NCBI RefSeq assembly: GCF_013307435.2
Contig: NZ_CP102845.1
Coordinates: 1 to 64,000, forward strand
Source: Microvirga terrae
Lineage (GTDB): Bacteria > Pseudomonadota > Alphaproteobacteria > Rhizobiales > Beijerinckiaceae
DNA length: 64,000 nucleotides
Direction of reading: 5' to 3'
In this document: positions 47,275-55,408 of the stretch, piece after piece
How positions within the stretch are numbered: position 1 is the stretch's first letter
How the letters are laid out: the number at the start of each line of letters is the position of its first letter
Program-made: the position numbers and the translations under genes
Notes under the pieces: generated by a model
The model's input: the letters and a program-made list of their open reading frames with translations, nothing else
What the model was told of the DNA's origin: nothing
Database searches by the model: none

Positions 47275-47850
47275 GGGAGATCAGCGCTCCGGGTTGCTCT
47301 TGCCCTATTGGGGTTGCCGCCGAGGCAACCAATGAGCCAACCATGAACGGAAAAACCCGTTCCTCAAAGGGATCGGGTCGGCCGGGCTGGGGCGGGGAAA
47401 GCCCTCTTGGGTCCAAAATGAGGAGTAGCTGGTGTCGACGCGACGATCAGCTCATCCCGGCGGTGCGGATGGAAGGCCAAGGTCGGCCATTCCGCTCGTG
47501 AACGTCCTTGGAGGCTGCCGCGTCGTTGAAGGGGCGGCGTTCGGGCGCGCGTCGTCGCATTGAACGCGTGTCTGTCTCAGAACGTTCAAAGATTGTCCTC
47601 ATCGGTCAAGCGGCCCTCCGGCGATCAGGCATGATCCGACCTGGGAGGCCTTTCCCGCTCTTCCCTTCATCCCTTGTCGAGGCCTCCGGCTGAACTCGGC
47701 CCCGTTCGGACAAGACTGGACGGGGCTCTTTCCGCAACCCGACCGTTCCGTCGGAGATCCCGCAGACATTGTCGCGGTGGTCATTGGCCAAGGCCACTGC
47801 ACACCGCGACAATGTCTGCAACGACGGCTTTCGAGAGAGGAGGACGTCCG
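47275..47850. other. Intergenic region between the HWE kinase and a small exported protein
   Basis: About 575 bp in a divergent gap. It holds the long inverted repeat 47762-47819 and a 7-bp GC inverted repeat (47699-47705 with 47720-47726) followed by TCTTTCC. No gene is supported; open frames lack ribosome sites and motifs. Confidence 0.6.
47762..47819. repeat. 18-bp perfect inverted repeat
   Basis: GCAGACATTGTCGCGGTG (47762-47779) pairs perfectly with 47802-47819 across a 22-nt spacer that itself contains TGGCC-AA-GGCCA. It ends 31 bp before the ATG at 47851, so in mRNA it would form a very stable stem in the 5' leader; on DNA it could be a dyad operator. Confidence 0.75.
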
Positions 47851-48210
47851 ATGCACCATTCATCCGTCATCATCATGATCGCCGCCGCGGCACTCCTGGT
47901 CCTTCCCCAGGACGTGGAGGCTCAGAATCGCCGACGCCAGACCCTTGAACAAGGCGGCCCGCTGGTCCTGCGCGTGACGCCGAGGAGTTTCCTGGACCCG
48001 GGCACGGTGGTTCCTGTCGGATCGATCGACCCGGGCATCAGCGGCTACGGGCAAACGCAGGCCTATCTTCTGAGCCCACCCTATGCGTCGAACCGTGAGC
48101 GCTTCGGGCAGGGTGTTCTGCCGGACCCGATCACGAACGGGCCCTTCGTGGGATCGCGCAACCCCTTCGGACCAGTCGATTTCGTCGCGCCCCGCAGCTT
48201 GGCGCGATGA
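47851..48210 (+). CDS. Small exported protein, relative of 48919-49251
   Basis: A 119-aa protein with signal peptide (SVIIMIAAAALLVLPQDVEA-Q), then GGPLVLRVTPRSFLDPGTVV and the end GSRNPFGPVDFVAPRSLAR. The protein at 48919 shares the pattern G-PLVLRV-PR and RN-F-P-(D/E)-VAP. AGGAGG lies 7 nt before the ATG. Function unknown. Its leader carries the long inverted repeat. Confidence 0.75.
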   Translation: MHHSSVIIMIAAAALLVLPQDVEAQNRRRQTLEQGGPLVLRVTPRSFLDPGTVVPVGSIDPGISGYGQTQAYLLSPPYASNRERFGQGVLPDPITNGPFVGSRNPFGPVDFVAPRSLAR

Positions 48211-48397
48211 ACGAGCATGAAGTGTCGACCAGGCGACAGGCGTCTCATGAGGGCTGGACAAGGCTTCGAGGGCGCTATGGGAGCGCGACCCGGCGTCCCC
48301 ATACCGGCGGAATGCGAGGCCACCCACGGATTCCTGACATCGTCATCGACGATGGGTTGCACCACGCGTCGCGCAATGCCAGGACCGTGACCGTCGT

Positions 48398-48823
48398 TCA
48401 GTGGGCGCACTCCACGGGAACCCGATAGGTGCCGTCAACGAGGATCGTGCGACAGGGCACCCCGTTGATGATCTGAACCTCGTTCGGCGCGGCATAAGGG
48501 AAAATCGAGTTGGGCGTGCCAGAGATCGGTCGGCCCACAAAGGTGCGTCCGCTTCCTTCCTCGACCCGGATGCTCCCCGTTGAACTCGGCTCGAAGGTCC
48601 CTGTCGCGACCTGACCGGCGCATTCCACTGGAACGCGCATGTTGCTGCCCTGAACGAGAACCGTCCGGCACGGCACCCCGTTGATGATCTGAACCTCGTT
48701 CGGAGCCGCGTAGGGGAAGAGCGAGTTGGGCGTGCCCTGGATCGGATTGGGCTGCGATTGGGCAGAAGCGAACCCTGCGCAAGCCGTCAACGCTCCACCG
48801 ATGAGCATGGTCAGAATCTTCAT
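48398..48823 (-). CDS. Exported protein made of two tandem 39-40-residue repeats
   Basis: A 141-aa protein with signal peptide MKILTMLIGGALTACAGFAS. Residues 30-69 (GTPNSLFPYAAPNEVQIING, then VPCRTVLV, RVPVECA) are repeated almost exactly at 102-140, joined by a linker with TGSIRVEEGSGRTFVG. Each unit has two Cys, likely one disulfide each. AGGAGG lies upstream of the ATG. The near identity, at DNA level too, points to a recent internal duplication. Function unknown. Confidence 0.8.
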   Translation of the reverse strand: MKILTMLIGGALTACAGFASAQSQPNPIQGTPNSLFPYAAPNEVQIINGVPCRTVLVQGSNMRVPVECAGQVATGTFEPSSTGSIRVEEGSGRTFVGRPISGTPNSIFPYAAPNEVQIINGVPCRTILVDGTYRVPVECAH

Positions 48824-48918
48824 GGAAACCTCCTCTCCGCAGGATCACAAAGCCTGAGGCACGGATGGAGTGCTGCGGATGCATCCGTGTGGCACAAAGG
48901 GCGCCTGTCCGACTGGTC

Positions 48919-49251
48919 TTATCGACTCAGGCATCCGGGACTGGCAAACAGAGTGGCGTCGACCCGTGTGAACTGACAATGCGCCGAGGATAGGGGCAAC
49001 GTGATCGTGACATTGTTGGCCGAGGGGCCAAGTGGCGCCACAAGCTCGATCGGATCGAAGGCGTTTCTTGGCTCATAGGTCGAGCCGATGAGGTAGAGCG
49101 GGACCCGACCAAAGGAATTGCGCGGCCTCACTCTCAGGACGAGAGGATCGCCTTGCCTAACCTGGCGATCCCGCGGTTGAGCCTCTGCATGCAACGGGAC
49201 GGCCGTGCACGCGACAGCCGCAACAGCAGCGAGAGCAGATGTGCAGCGCAT
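48919..49251 (-). CDS. Small exported protein, relative of 47851-48210
   Basis: A 110-aa protein with signal peptide ending near LHAEA-Q, then GDPLVLRVRPRNSFGRVPLY, EPRNAFDPIELVAPLG and a C-terminus with two Cys (AHCQFTRVDATLFASPGC). The two conserved blocks match the exported protein at 47851. Function unknown. A half-match to the direct-repeat operator lies about 140 bp upstream. Confidence 0.72.
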   Translation of the reverse strand: MRCTSALAAVAAVACTAVPLHAEAQPRDRQVRQGDPLVLRVRPRNSFGRVPLYLIGSTYEPRNAFDPIELVAPLGPSANNVTITLPLSSAHCQFTRVDATLFASPGCLSR

Positions 49252-50010
49252 GAGCTGTCCTCCTCAATGCGAACATGTCGGTGTCGGGACGGCCTTGGGC
49301 TCCAGGTTGGCTCTGGTTGTCCTTGGCTGCTGGCTCTATGACCACGAGACTACCCGATCCCGACGCTGTTGCTTGACCATCAGAGCCATCGACTTGACAT
49401 CCCGAGACACGAGCAGCCTTTATTCCACCGTTCGAGAGTTCCGGCCTCCAGCCTCGCCGATCTGATCGAAGCCGAGGGCCGCGCCCAGGATTGCCGGGCG
49501 GAGCCGGAGCCGGGTCCACACGCCAGGCCGCTGGAGACCGACCGGACCAGCGCCGGAATGCTCGCGTGACGGCGCTCGCCTCGGAATAGCCGAGGGCTGT
49601 GGCAATCCGGCTGAGGTTCGATCTCAGGTAGGGTGGGTCGGTTTCCCGACCCTGGCGTTCAACACCATGAGCGGCCTCGGCCAGAAGAGGACGGGAGCTT
49701 CGACATCGCGTCGAATACCGGCACCGCTGTCTATCGCAAGGATACACAAAGGGCCGTTGCAGGGCTCACGACGGGGTGGCATACGCCACGATCCATGCTG
49801 CCGAGCAGACGGCACAAGCCCGATCCCATGGTCAAGCTAACCATCGGACATATTTCGTGATTGGTTCGCTCCGGTTCATCTCGGATAGTCTACATGACAT
49901 GCAATTTTGTGGATGGTCCGAGCAACTTTTTAGGCCCCATCACGCGTTGACAAGCGGATGGACCTGCAACGGCCAAGTTTACGGCTGAGTTGCCGGCACG
50001 AAAGGGAACC
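49252..50010. other. Long intergenic region with an AraC relic
   Basis: About 760 bp. It holds the AraC C-terminal fragment at 49505-49627 and a half-matching operator near 49392-49409 (CTTGAC, 5 nt, GAGACA). The last 150 bp before the subtilase gene are AT-richer and probably carry its promoter. No complete gene is visible. Confidence 0.55.
49505..49627 (-). pseudogene. C-terminal fragment of an AraC family regulator
   Basis: About 40 codons read NLSRIATALGYSEASAVTRA then FRRWSGRSPAAWRV, almost the same as the end of the regulator at 21132 (LGYSEASAFTRAFRRWSGRT). The frame before it does not contain the first helix-turn-helix or the ligand domain. It is therefore a deletion remnant. Confidence 0.75.
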
Positions 50011-52122
50011 ATGACACGCTGGTGGCGACATACCCTTGTTGCGGTGGCTGGCCTTGCTGTTGCCCTCCCCGTCCGCATTCAGCTGGATCTTGGCCATGAT
50101 TCAGGTCTTCCCGTCGCAAGCGAAGCTGCGTTCGCCAAAGGCGGCGGTGGAAACGGCAATGGTGGCGGCAACGGCAACGGCGGCGGCAACGGTGGCGGCA
50201 ACGGGAATGGCAACGCAGGCGGGAACGGCGGGGGCTCGGCCGGCGGTGGCGCAGGAAACGGGAACGGCAATTCGGATGGCGGACGCGGCGGGGCCGGAGG
50301 TCCCGGGAACGGCAATGCCGGAGGAAACAGCAACAGCGGCGGCAACGGAAACGGCGGCGGGAAGAGCAATGGTGCGGCCGGCGGCAGCGCAGCAAGCGGC
50401 AATGGCAACGGCGGCAGAGGCAATTCGAATGCCGGTGGTCTTGGCGGCGGCGTAGGCGGCGGGTCCGGCCGGGGCAATGCGGGAGGCGCCGGGTACGGAG
50501 GCAGCCTCGGCGGCGGAGCCAGCGCTGGCGGCGGCCTTGGTGCGGGCAAGGGCAACAGCAATGCCGGCGGCAATGGCAGCAAGGCCAATGCCGGAACGAG
50601 CGGCAGCGTCAATTCCGCCAACGGAGCCGTTGCGGGTGCGAGCCAAGGCCTTGGCAGCGGACCTGTGAAGGTCGGCCCACTGCATGCCGGTGCTGCATCG
50701 AACGGTGCCAATCCCCGCTCCAATGACAGAGCCCGCGCGAGCGCCGGCAAGACATCGGCGGGCCGAGGCAAGGCCACCGCATCCGGATCGACGACACCCG
50801 GCACGGCCAAGTCTGCAGGCAAGTCTCCCGCGAAGTCTGCGGCCAAGTCCGCGACGCGAACGCCGGCCGCACGGGCGGCTGTTCCGGCCAAGGTCAAGCC
50901 GCTCAGCCCCCTCCCGGTCGCCGAGGACATCGACCGGCGGCCCAAGCCACGGCAATCGACACGCTCCATCGTGGCGTCGGGCCTGTCGCCCGAGAACCTG
51001 GCCCGGTTGACCGCTCAGGGTTTTCGCATCGAGGCCAGGACCCAGGGCAGCATCGCCGCCCAAGTGGTCAGGCTGCGGGCCCCGGCTGGCCTGTCGGTCG
51101 CCCAAGCCCGGCAATTGGTCCGTCTCGCCGATGCGCGGGCCTCGGTGGATTTCGACGAATTCTATTACCTCGACGAGCACCCGCCCGCCTGCACGGGCGC
51201 CGAGTGCCTGGTCCAGCCTCCCGTGAACTGGGCTTCGCTCGTGAAGTGGTCCGACGCGGAGACGCCCCAATGCGGCCCGGCTCCCCTCATCGGCCTGATC
51301 GATACCGGGGTGAATGTCGAGCACCCGGCCTTGAACGGGCAAGCAGTCCAGGTCATCGCCCAGCCGGAGCGCCATGCGGTCCCGTCGCTGCAGGATCACG
51401 GCACGGCGGTCGCGGCCCTTCTCGTCGGACGGCCGACAAGCCGGACGCCCGGTCTCCTGCCGCAGGCGCGGATCATGGCCGTCGATGCCTTCTACCGGGA
51501 TGGCGGCACGGCCGACCGGACCGACGTGATGACCCTCGTGGCCGCCATCGAGACCCTGGCGGAGCGCGGGGTCCGGGTCATCAACATGAGCCTGTCGGGG
51601 CCGGCCAACGAGGTTCTGCAACAGGCCGTCGCAGCGGCCCAGGCCAAGGGCATCGTGTTCGTTGCCGCCGCCGGCAACAACGGTCCCGGGGCCGAGCCGT
51701 CCTACCCGGCAGCCTATCCGGGCGTCGTCGCGGTGACGGCCATCGACCACGACCTCAACGTCTACCGGCGCGCCACCCGTGGCCCCTATGTCGACCTGTC
51801 CGCTCCCGGGGTGAACGTCTGGACGGCCTCGGCGGAGGGCAGCGGCGTGCTGCGGACGGGAACCTCCTACGCGGTGCCGTTCGTCTCCGCTGCCGCAAGC
51901 CTGGTGATCGCATCGAACCCCACGCTGGACGTCAAGGAGGTCCAGTCACGCCTCGAGCAGCATACGCGTGACCTCGGCCAGCCCGGGCGCGATCCCGTCT
52001 TCGGCTTCGGCCTGATCCAGATGGCAGGCCTCTGCGCGCCGCCGGCGTCCGCGCCGGCCGTTGCCGCGGCTCCGGGGCAGTCCTCCGATGCGTCGGCTCA
52101 GGGGTTGGTGGACCAGCCGTGA
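50011..52122 (+). CDS. Exported S8 (subtilisin-like) serine peptidase with Gly/Asn-rich N-terminal region
   Basis: A 703-aa protein: signal peptide (RHTLVAVAGLAVALPVRI), a low-complexity Gly/Asn/Ser stretch of about 170 residues (repeats such as GGNGNGGGNGNGGG), an Ala/Lys/Ser-rich linker, then a subtilase domain. Catalytic residues are Asp431 (LIDTG), His463 (QDHGTAVA) and Ser619 (TGTSYAVPF). AAAGGG precedes ATG 50011; an in-frame ATG at 49990 adds seven residues. The region between about 315 and 400 may act as a pro-domain. There is no autotransporter barrel or sorting motif. The 3' end overlaps the convergent gene. Confidence 0.92.
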   Translation: MTRWWRHTLVAVAGLAVALPVRIQLDLGHDSGLPVASEAAFAKGGGGNGNGGGNGNGGGNGGGNGNGNAGGNGGGSAGGGAGNGNGNSDGGRGGAGGPGNGNAGGNSNSGGNGNGGGKSNGAAGGSAASGNGNGGRGNSNAGGLGGGVGGGSGRGNAGGAGYGGSLGGGASAGGGLGAGKGNSNAGGNGSKANAGTSGSVNSANGAVAGASQGLGSGPVKVGPLHAGAASNGANPRSNDRARASAGKTSAGRGKATASGSTTPGTAKSAGKSPAKSAAKSATRTPAARAAVPAKVKPLSPLPVAEDIDRRPKPRQSTRSIVASGLSPENLARLTAQGFRIEARTQGSIAAQVVRLRAPAGLSVAQARQLVRLADARASVDFDEFYYLDEHPPACTGAECLVQPPVNWASLVKWSDAETPQCGPAPLIGLIDTGVNVEHPALNGQAVQVIAQPERHAVPSLQDHGTAVAALLVGRPTSRTPGLLPQARIMAVDAFYRDGGTADRTDVMTLVAAIETLAERGVRVINMSLSGPANEVLQQAVAAAQAKGIVFVAAAGNNGPGAEPSYPAAYPGVVAVTAIDHDLNVYRRATRGPYVDLSAPGVNVWTASAEGSGVLRTGTSYAVPFVSAAASLVIASNPTLDVKEVQSRLEQHTRDLGQPGRDPVFGFGLIQMAGLCAPPASAPAVAAAPGQSSDASAQGLVDQP

Positions 52123-52514
52123 TCGGCCGGCGCGCGTGCGGCGGACCGGCGCTCCTGCGGGCCGTGGCCGGAGGCCGGGCGCGGCAGCAGCCGGCGCGGC
52201 CCCCCGGCGCGGGCCGGGATCGCGGTGCGCACCGCCTGCTGGAGCAGCCGCAGCTCCTCCTGCAGGGCCGCCAGGCGCGCGAGCAGCTCGCCATCGCTGA
52301 GCGGCCCGGCCGGGCATTCCTCGCACTGCCCAACCGCCCGGATCTTGCGCAGCAGGGCCGGGCCGATCGCCGGGGTGGTGAGCCAGCGGGCATCCGGGAT
52401 CGCCGCCACCTCCTGAAGGCTCGGGCAGCGGCCGCCGAACTCGCCGCAGATCACCGCTTGCAGCCGGGGGGAGAAGTGGCTCAGGGGAAAAGGCTCATCC
52501 CGCGACATGGGCAT
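52098..52514 (-). CDS. Hypothetical protein with a possible helix-hairpin-helix segment
   Basis: A 138-aa protein whose first 70 residues (FSPRLQAVICGEFGGRCPSL, then WLTTPAIGPALLRKIRAV) look folded and could contain a helix-hairpin-helix (PAIGPALLRKIR). A CEECP pair follows, then a predicted helix (DGELLARLAALQEELRLLQQ) and an Arg/Pro-rich tail. AAGGA lies upstream of the ATG. Its last 25 bp overlap the 3' end of the subtilase gene, tail to tail. Function unknown. Confidence 0.62.
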   Translation of the reverse strand: MPMSRDEPFPLSHFSPRLQAVICGEFGGRCPSLQEVAAIPDARWLTTPAIGPALLRKIRAVGQCEECPAGPLSDGELLARLAALQEELRLLQQAVRTAIPARAGGPRRLLPRPASGHGPQERRSAARAPADHGWSTNP

Positions 52515-52654
52515 CGATCCTTGGGTTCTGATCGTTGGGCTTTGATCCTGGGGTGCTGATCCTGGCTCGAACGCCCCCTATCGCAGAGCCCGATCGTGTC
52601 TGCCCCGGGGCTGAATCAAGGCCAAGCCTGGGCATTGCCTGAACCTATCCTTTT

Positions 52655-52700
52655 GGACCCGGAACCCCACGGGTCCGATCCCAAAAGTGGGTCCACTTTT
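52655..52700. terminator. Paired hairpins between the convergent/parallel minus-strand genes
   Basis: Two inverted repeats: GGACCCG (52655-52661) with CGGGTCC (52670-52676), and AAAAGTGG (52683-52690) with CCACTTTT (52693-52700). On the minus strand the second lies 14 bp past the MFS stop and has the A-stem-T form of a bidirectional intrinsic terminator. Confidence 0.6.
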
Positions 52701-52713
52701 CACGTCCGATGCT

Positions 52714-53922
52714 TTAGCCCAGGCGGGCACGAATGGACATCACCCCTGCCAGGGTCAGGGCAGCGAAGGCGGCTCCCGCCAGAAACGTGCCCTGGGGTCC
52801 GAGGCTGTCCCAGAGGGCTCCGGCAAGGACGCTCGCCAGCAGCAGCGCCACCCCGGTGACCAGGTTGAACATGCCGAAGGCCGTGCCGCGCAGCTCCGCC
52901 GGGGCCGCTTCCGCCACCAGGGTGGCGAGCAGGCCCTGGGTGAACCCCATGTGCAGCCCCCAGAGCGCGACGCCGACCACCAGAGCCCCCAGTCCGGACG
53001 CAAAGGCCAGGACCAAATCGGCCCCTACCAGCATCAGCAGCCCGACGATCAGGAGCGTCACGCGGTCCATGCGGTCGGCCAGCACACCGACCGGATAGGC
53101 CGACAGCGAATAGGCCACCCCCATGATGACCAGCACAAGGGGAACGAACGCCACCGGCAAGCCCACCGACTGCGCCCGAAGCAGCAGAAAGGCCTCGCTG
53201 AACCGCGCCAGGGTGAACAATGCGGCCACCGCTACCACCCACCAGTACATGGCGCCCAACCGGCGGAGCTCGCTCCGGCTCAGCGGCATGCGCACTTGGC
53301 GCAGCCCCGGCGGGCGCTCCGGTTCCCTGACCCAGATCAGCAGCACGGCCACGGCCAGAACGGCCGGAACGACGGCGACCCAGAACACGGTCTGGAAATG
53401 ATCGGCTGTCAGCCACATCAGCCCGATGGCCAGCAGGGGTCCCGTGAAGGCCCCGATGGTGTCGAGGGACTGGCGCAACCCGAAGCTCGCCCCGCGCAGA
53501 TGCGGCGGCGCGATGTCGGCCACCAGGGCGTCGCGCGGCGCGCCGCGGATGCCCTTGCCGATCCGGTCGAGGAAGCGCGCCGCGATGAGGCCGTCGATGG
53601 CAGATGCCAGCGGGAAGATCGGCTTGGTGAGCGCCCCGAGACCATAGCCGAGAACCGCCAGGAGCTTGCGCTGGCCGAGCCAGTCGCTGAGCGCGCCGGA
53701 GAAGATCTTGGTGATGGAGGCGGTGGATTCGGCAATGCCCTCGATGATCCCGACTGCCAGCGCCGAGGCGCCGAGCACGGACACCATGTAGATCGGCAAC
53801 AGGGCGTGGATCATCTCGGACGAGATGTCCATCAGCATCGACACGAAGCCGAGAGCCCAGACGCCTGTCGGAATCCCCTGGCGGGATGCCCTGCGGGGGC
53901 TCTCGTCGACTGTCATTCCCAT
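52714..53922 (-). CDS. MFS transporter
   Basis: A 402-aa membrane protein with about 12 hydrophobic segments, the MFS cytoplasmic loop motif ALSDWLGQRKLL between helices 2 and 3, and LDRIGKGIRGAPRDALVADI, a block typical of the drug or multidrug-type MFS subfamily that contains the heavy-metal and arsenate-associated members. The symmetric motif VGVLADRMDR appears in the second half. Substrate cannot be read. No regulator gene is adjacent. Confidence 0.92.
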   Translation of the reverse strand: MGMTVDESPRRASRQGIPTGVWALGFVSMLMDISSEMIHALLPIYMVSVLGASALAVGIIEGIAESTASITKIFSGALSDWLGQRKLLAVLGYGLGALTKPIFPLASAIDGLIAARFLDRIGKGIRGAPRDALVADIAPPHLRGASFGLRQSLDTIGAFTGPLLAIGLMWLTADHFQTVFWVAVVPAVLAVAVLLIWVREPERPPGLRQVRMPLSRSELRRLGAMYWWVVAVAALFTLARFSEAFLLLRAQSVGLPVAFVPLVLVIMGVAYSLSAYPVGVLADRMDRVTLLIVGLLMLVGADLVLAFASGLGALVVGVALWGLHMGFTQGLLATLVAEAAPAELRGTAFGMFNLVTGVALLLASVLAGALWDSLGPQGTFLAGAAFAALTLAGVMSIRARLG

Positions 53923-54081
53923 ATGCCCCTGTTGGTTCGAACCGAGCGTTTCACAGAGGCTGTTAGGAAGTCTGCCGTGGTCTGTCCAGATGCGCTGTCC
54001 GGGTGCGCCGGGCGTTCGGGCGACCGGCCGCGGCTTTTCCGCCGCATCCTGTCCCGAAGCCGGGATGGAACCTGTCGGACC

Positions 54082-54345
54082 TCAGGTCGAGCCCTTGGTC
54101 GATCCGCGGGGGCGCCTGGTCTTGGCCGGAGCCACGGACGCGGCTTCAAGGGCCTCGACGGCCGCGACGGGAGGCGCCTCCTCGACCGTCGCGTCCGAGC
54201 GGTCCGATGCGGCCTCGGATGACCCGTCCTCGGCCTTGAGGGCACGTTCCGCCTCCAGCCAATGGTCCTCGGGATTGCCGCTCCGGCCCCGGCGCTCCCA
54301 GATCTCGTACGCCCTCGTCCGAATCCTCTCCTCGCGGTGATCCAT
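54082..54345 (-). CDS. DUF2934 domain-containing protein
   Basis: An 87-aa protein with the DUF2934 core near its start: MDHREERIRTRAYEIWERRG followed by NPEDHWLEAERAL. The C-terminus is Ala/Glu-rich and disordered, ending in a basic tail (KTRRPRGSTKGS). AGGAGG lies 6 nt before ATG 54345. The family is common in Hyphomicrobiales with unknown function. Confidence 0.88.
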   Translation of the reverse strand: MDHREERIRTRAYEIWERRGRSGNPEDHWLEAERALKAEDGSSEAASDRSDATVEEAPPVAAVEALEAASVAPAKTRRPRGSTKGST

Positions 54346-54481
54346 GCTTCGCCTCCTGGGGCAACGGCTTCGAGACTGTCGAATGTGGGACGCCGCCACC
54401 CGGCGACAACGGCCCGGGACTTGCGCGATGCTGCCGCGCCCCCGCGTGGGCCTTGTGGACGCCCACGACCCGTGATGGCCC

Positions 54482-55300
54482 CTAGGCGACGCCGTCAGCT
54501 TCGATTTCTCTCCCGAAACGGGAGATCACGTCGGTGAGGAGCCTCTCGTCCTCCCGATGCGGCACGTGCCCGGCTCCTGGCAGGATGCAGGCCGTGCCAC
54601 GCCCGGCGGCGATGCGTCGGGGATGTTCGACAGAACCGTACTCGTCACGCTCTCCATGAATGGCCAGCACCGGGCAGCGGACCGCCTCCAGGGCCTCGTC
54701 CAGGGACCAATGCGCAAAATCAGGCGACAGCCAGGTGCCGATCCAGGCCTCGACGGCCCATGGGGCCTTGTCGCCGTGGTATCGCGCCAGGCGCGCAAGC
54801 TGGGCCGGATCCTGGAAGTCGCGCTGCGCGACGCGGATACCCTCGAGGGTCCTGTCCTCGACGAAGGCCTGAGCGGCGACCGTGACGAGCGCGCGGCACC
54901 GCGTCGGGAAGCGGGCTGCCGTCTCGACGGCCATGGCGCCCCCCACGCTGTGGCCGCAGACGATGAAGTCCCGCACGTCGAGCTGCTCGCACACCTGGGG
55001 CACGACGTGCTGCGCCTCCCGGCCGATGAAGTCGAACGGCAGCCGACACGGATAGGCATCCGAGCGGCCAAAGCCGAGGCGATCATAGGCGATGACCCGC
55101 CTGCCCGTCGCAGCCGCGAGAGCCTTCGGGAAACTGCGCCAGAGCTCCACGCAGCCGAGGGAATCGTGGAGCAGCACGATCGGCGCACGCCCGGCATTCG
55201 CAGGAACCTCCGGCGTCCAGATCCTGGCGAAGAGGCTGCCCCCCTCGATCAGAATCCGGGTGTCCTGCTCGCTGATCGTGGCCGGGGGTTTGTCGGGCAT
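54482..55300 (-). CDS. Alpha/beta hydrolase
   Basis: A 272-aa cytosolic hydrolase with the alpha/beta fold: oxyanion region LLHDSLGC, nucleophile Ser118 in CGHSVGGAMA, an acid in IHGERDEYGS, and His in PGAGHVPHRED. The substrate is unknown. ATG 55300 starts MPDKPPATISEQDT. It lies on the same strand as, and 108 bp downstream of, the tartrate dehydrogenase-like gene, so it may belong to that locus. Confidence 0.9.
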   Translation of the reverse strand: MPDKPPATISEQDTRILIEGGSLFARIWTPEVPANAGRAPIVLLHDSLGCVELWRSFPKALAAATGRRVIAYDRLGFGRSDAYPCRLPFDFIGREAQHVVPQVCEQLDVRDFIVCGHSVGGAMAVETAARFPTRCRALVTVAAQAFVEDRTLEGIRVAQRDFQDPAQLARLARYHGDKAPWAVEAWIGTWLSPDFAHWSLDEALEAVRCPVLAIHGERDEYGSVEHPRRIAAGRGTACILPGAGHVPHREDERLLTDVISRFGREIEADGVA

Positions 55301-55408
55301 GGCGGTGGTCCGCGCTCTCTCGTTCCGCGATCGCTTACCGCGCCCGAAGGCAGGCGGCAACGACCTTGGATCGAGCGCCGGTCGAACAGGCCCGATGCTC
55401 GAGCCGCC

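Noticed and set aside
49624..49860. Short open frames on both strands before the subtilase
   Set aside because: No motif or ribosome site; the region reads as noncoding with one AraC fragment at its left edge.
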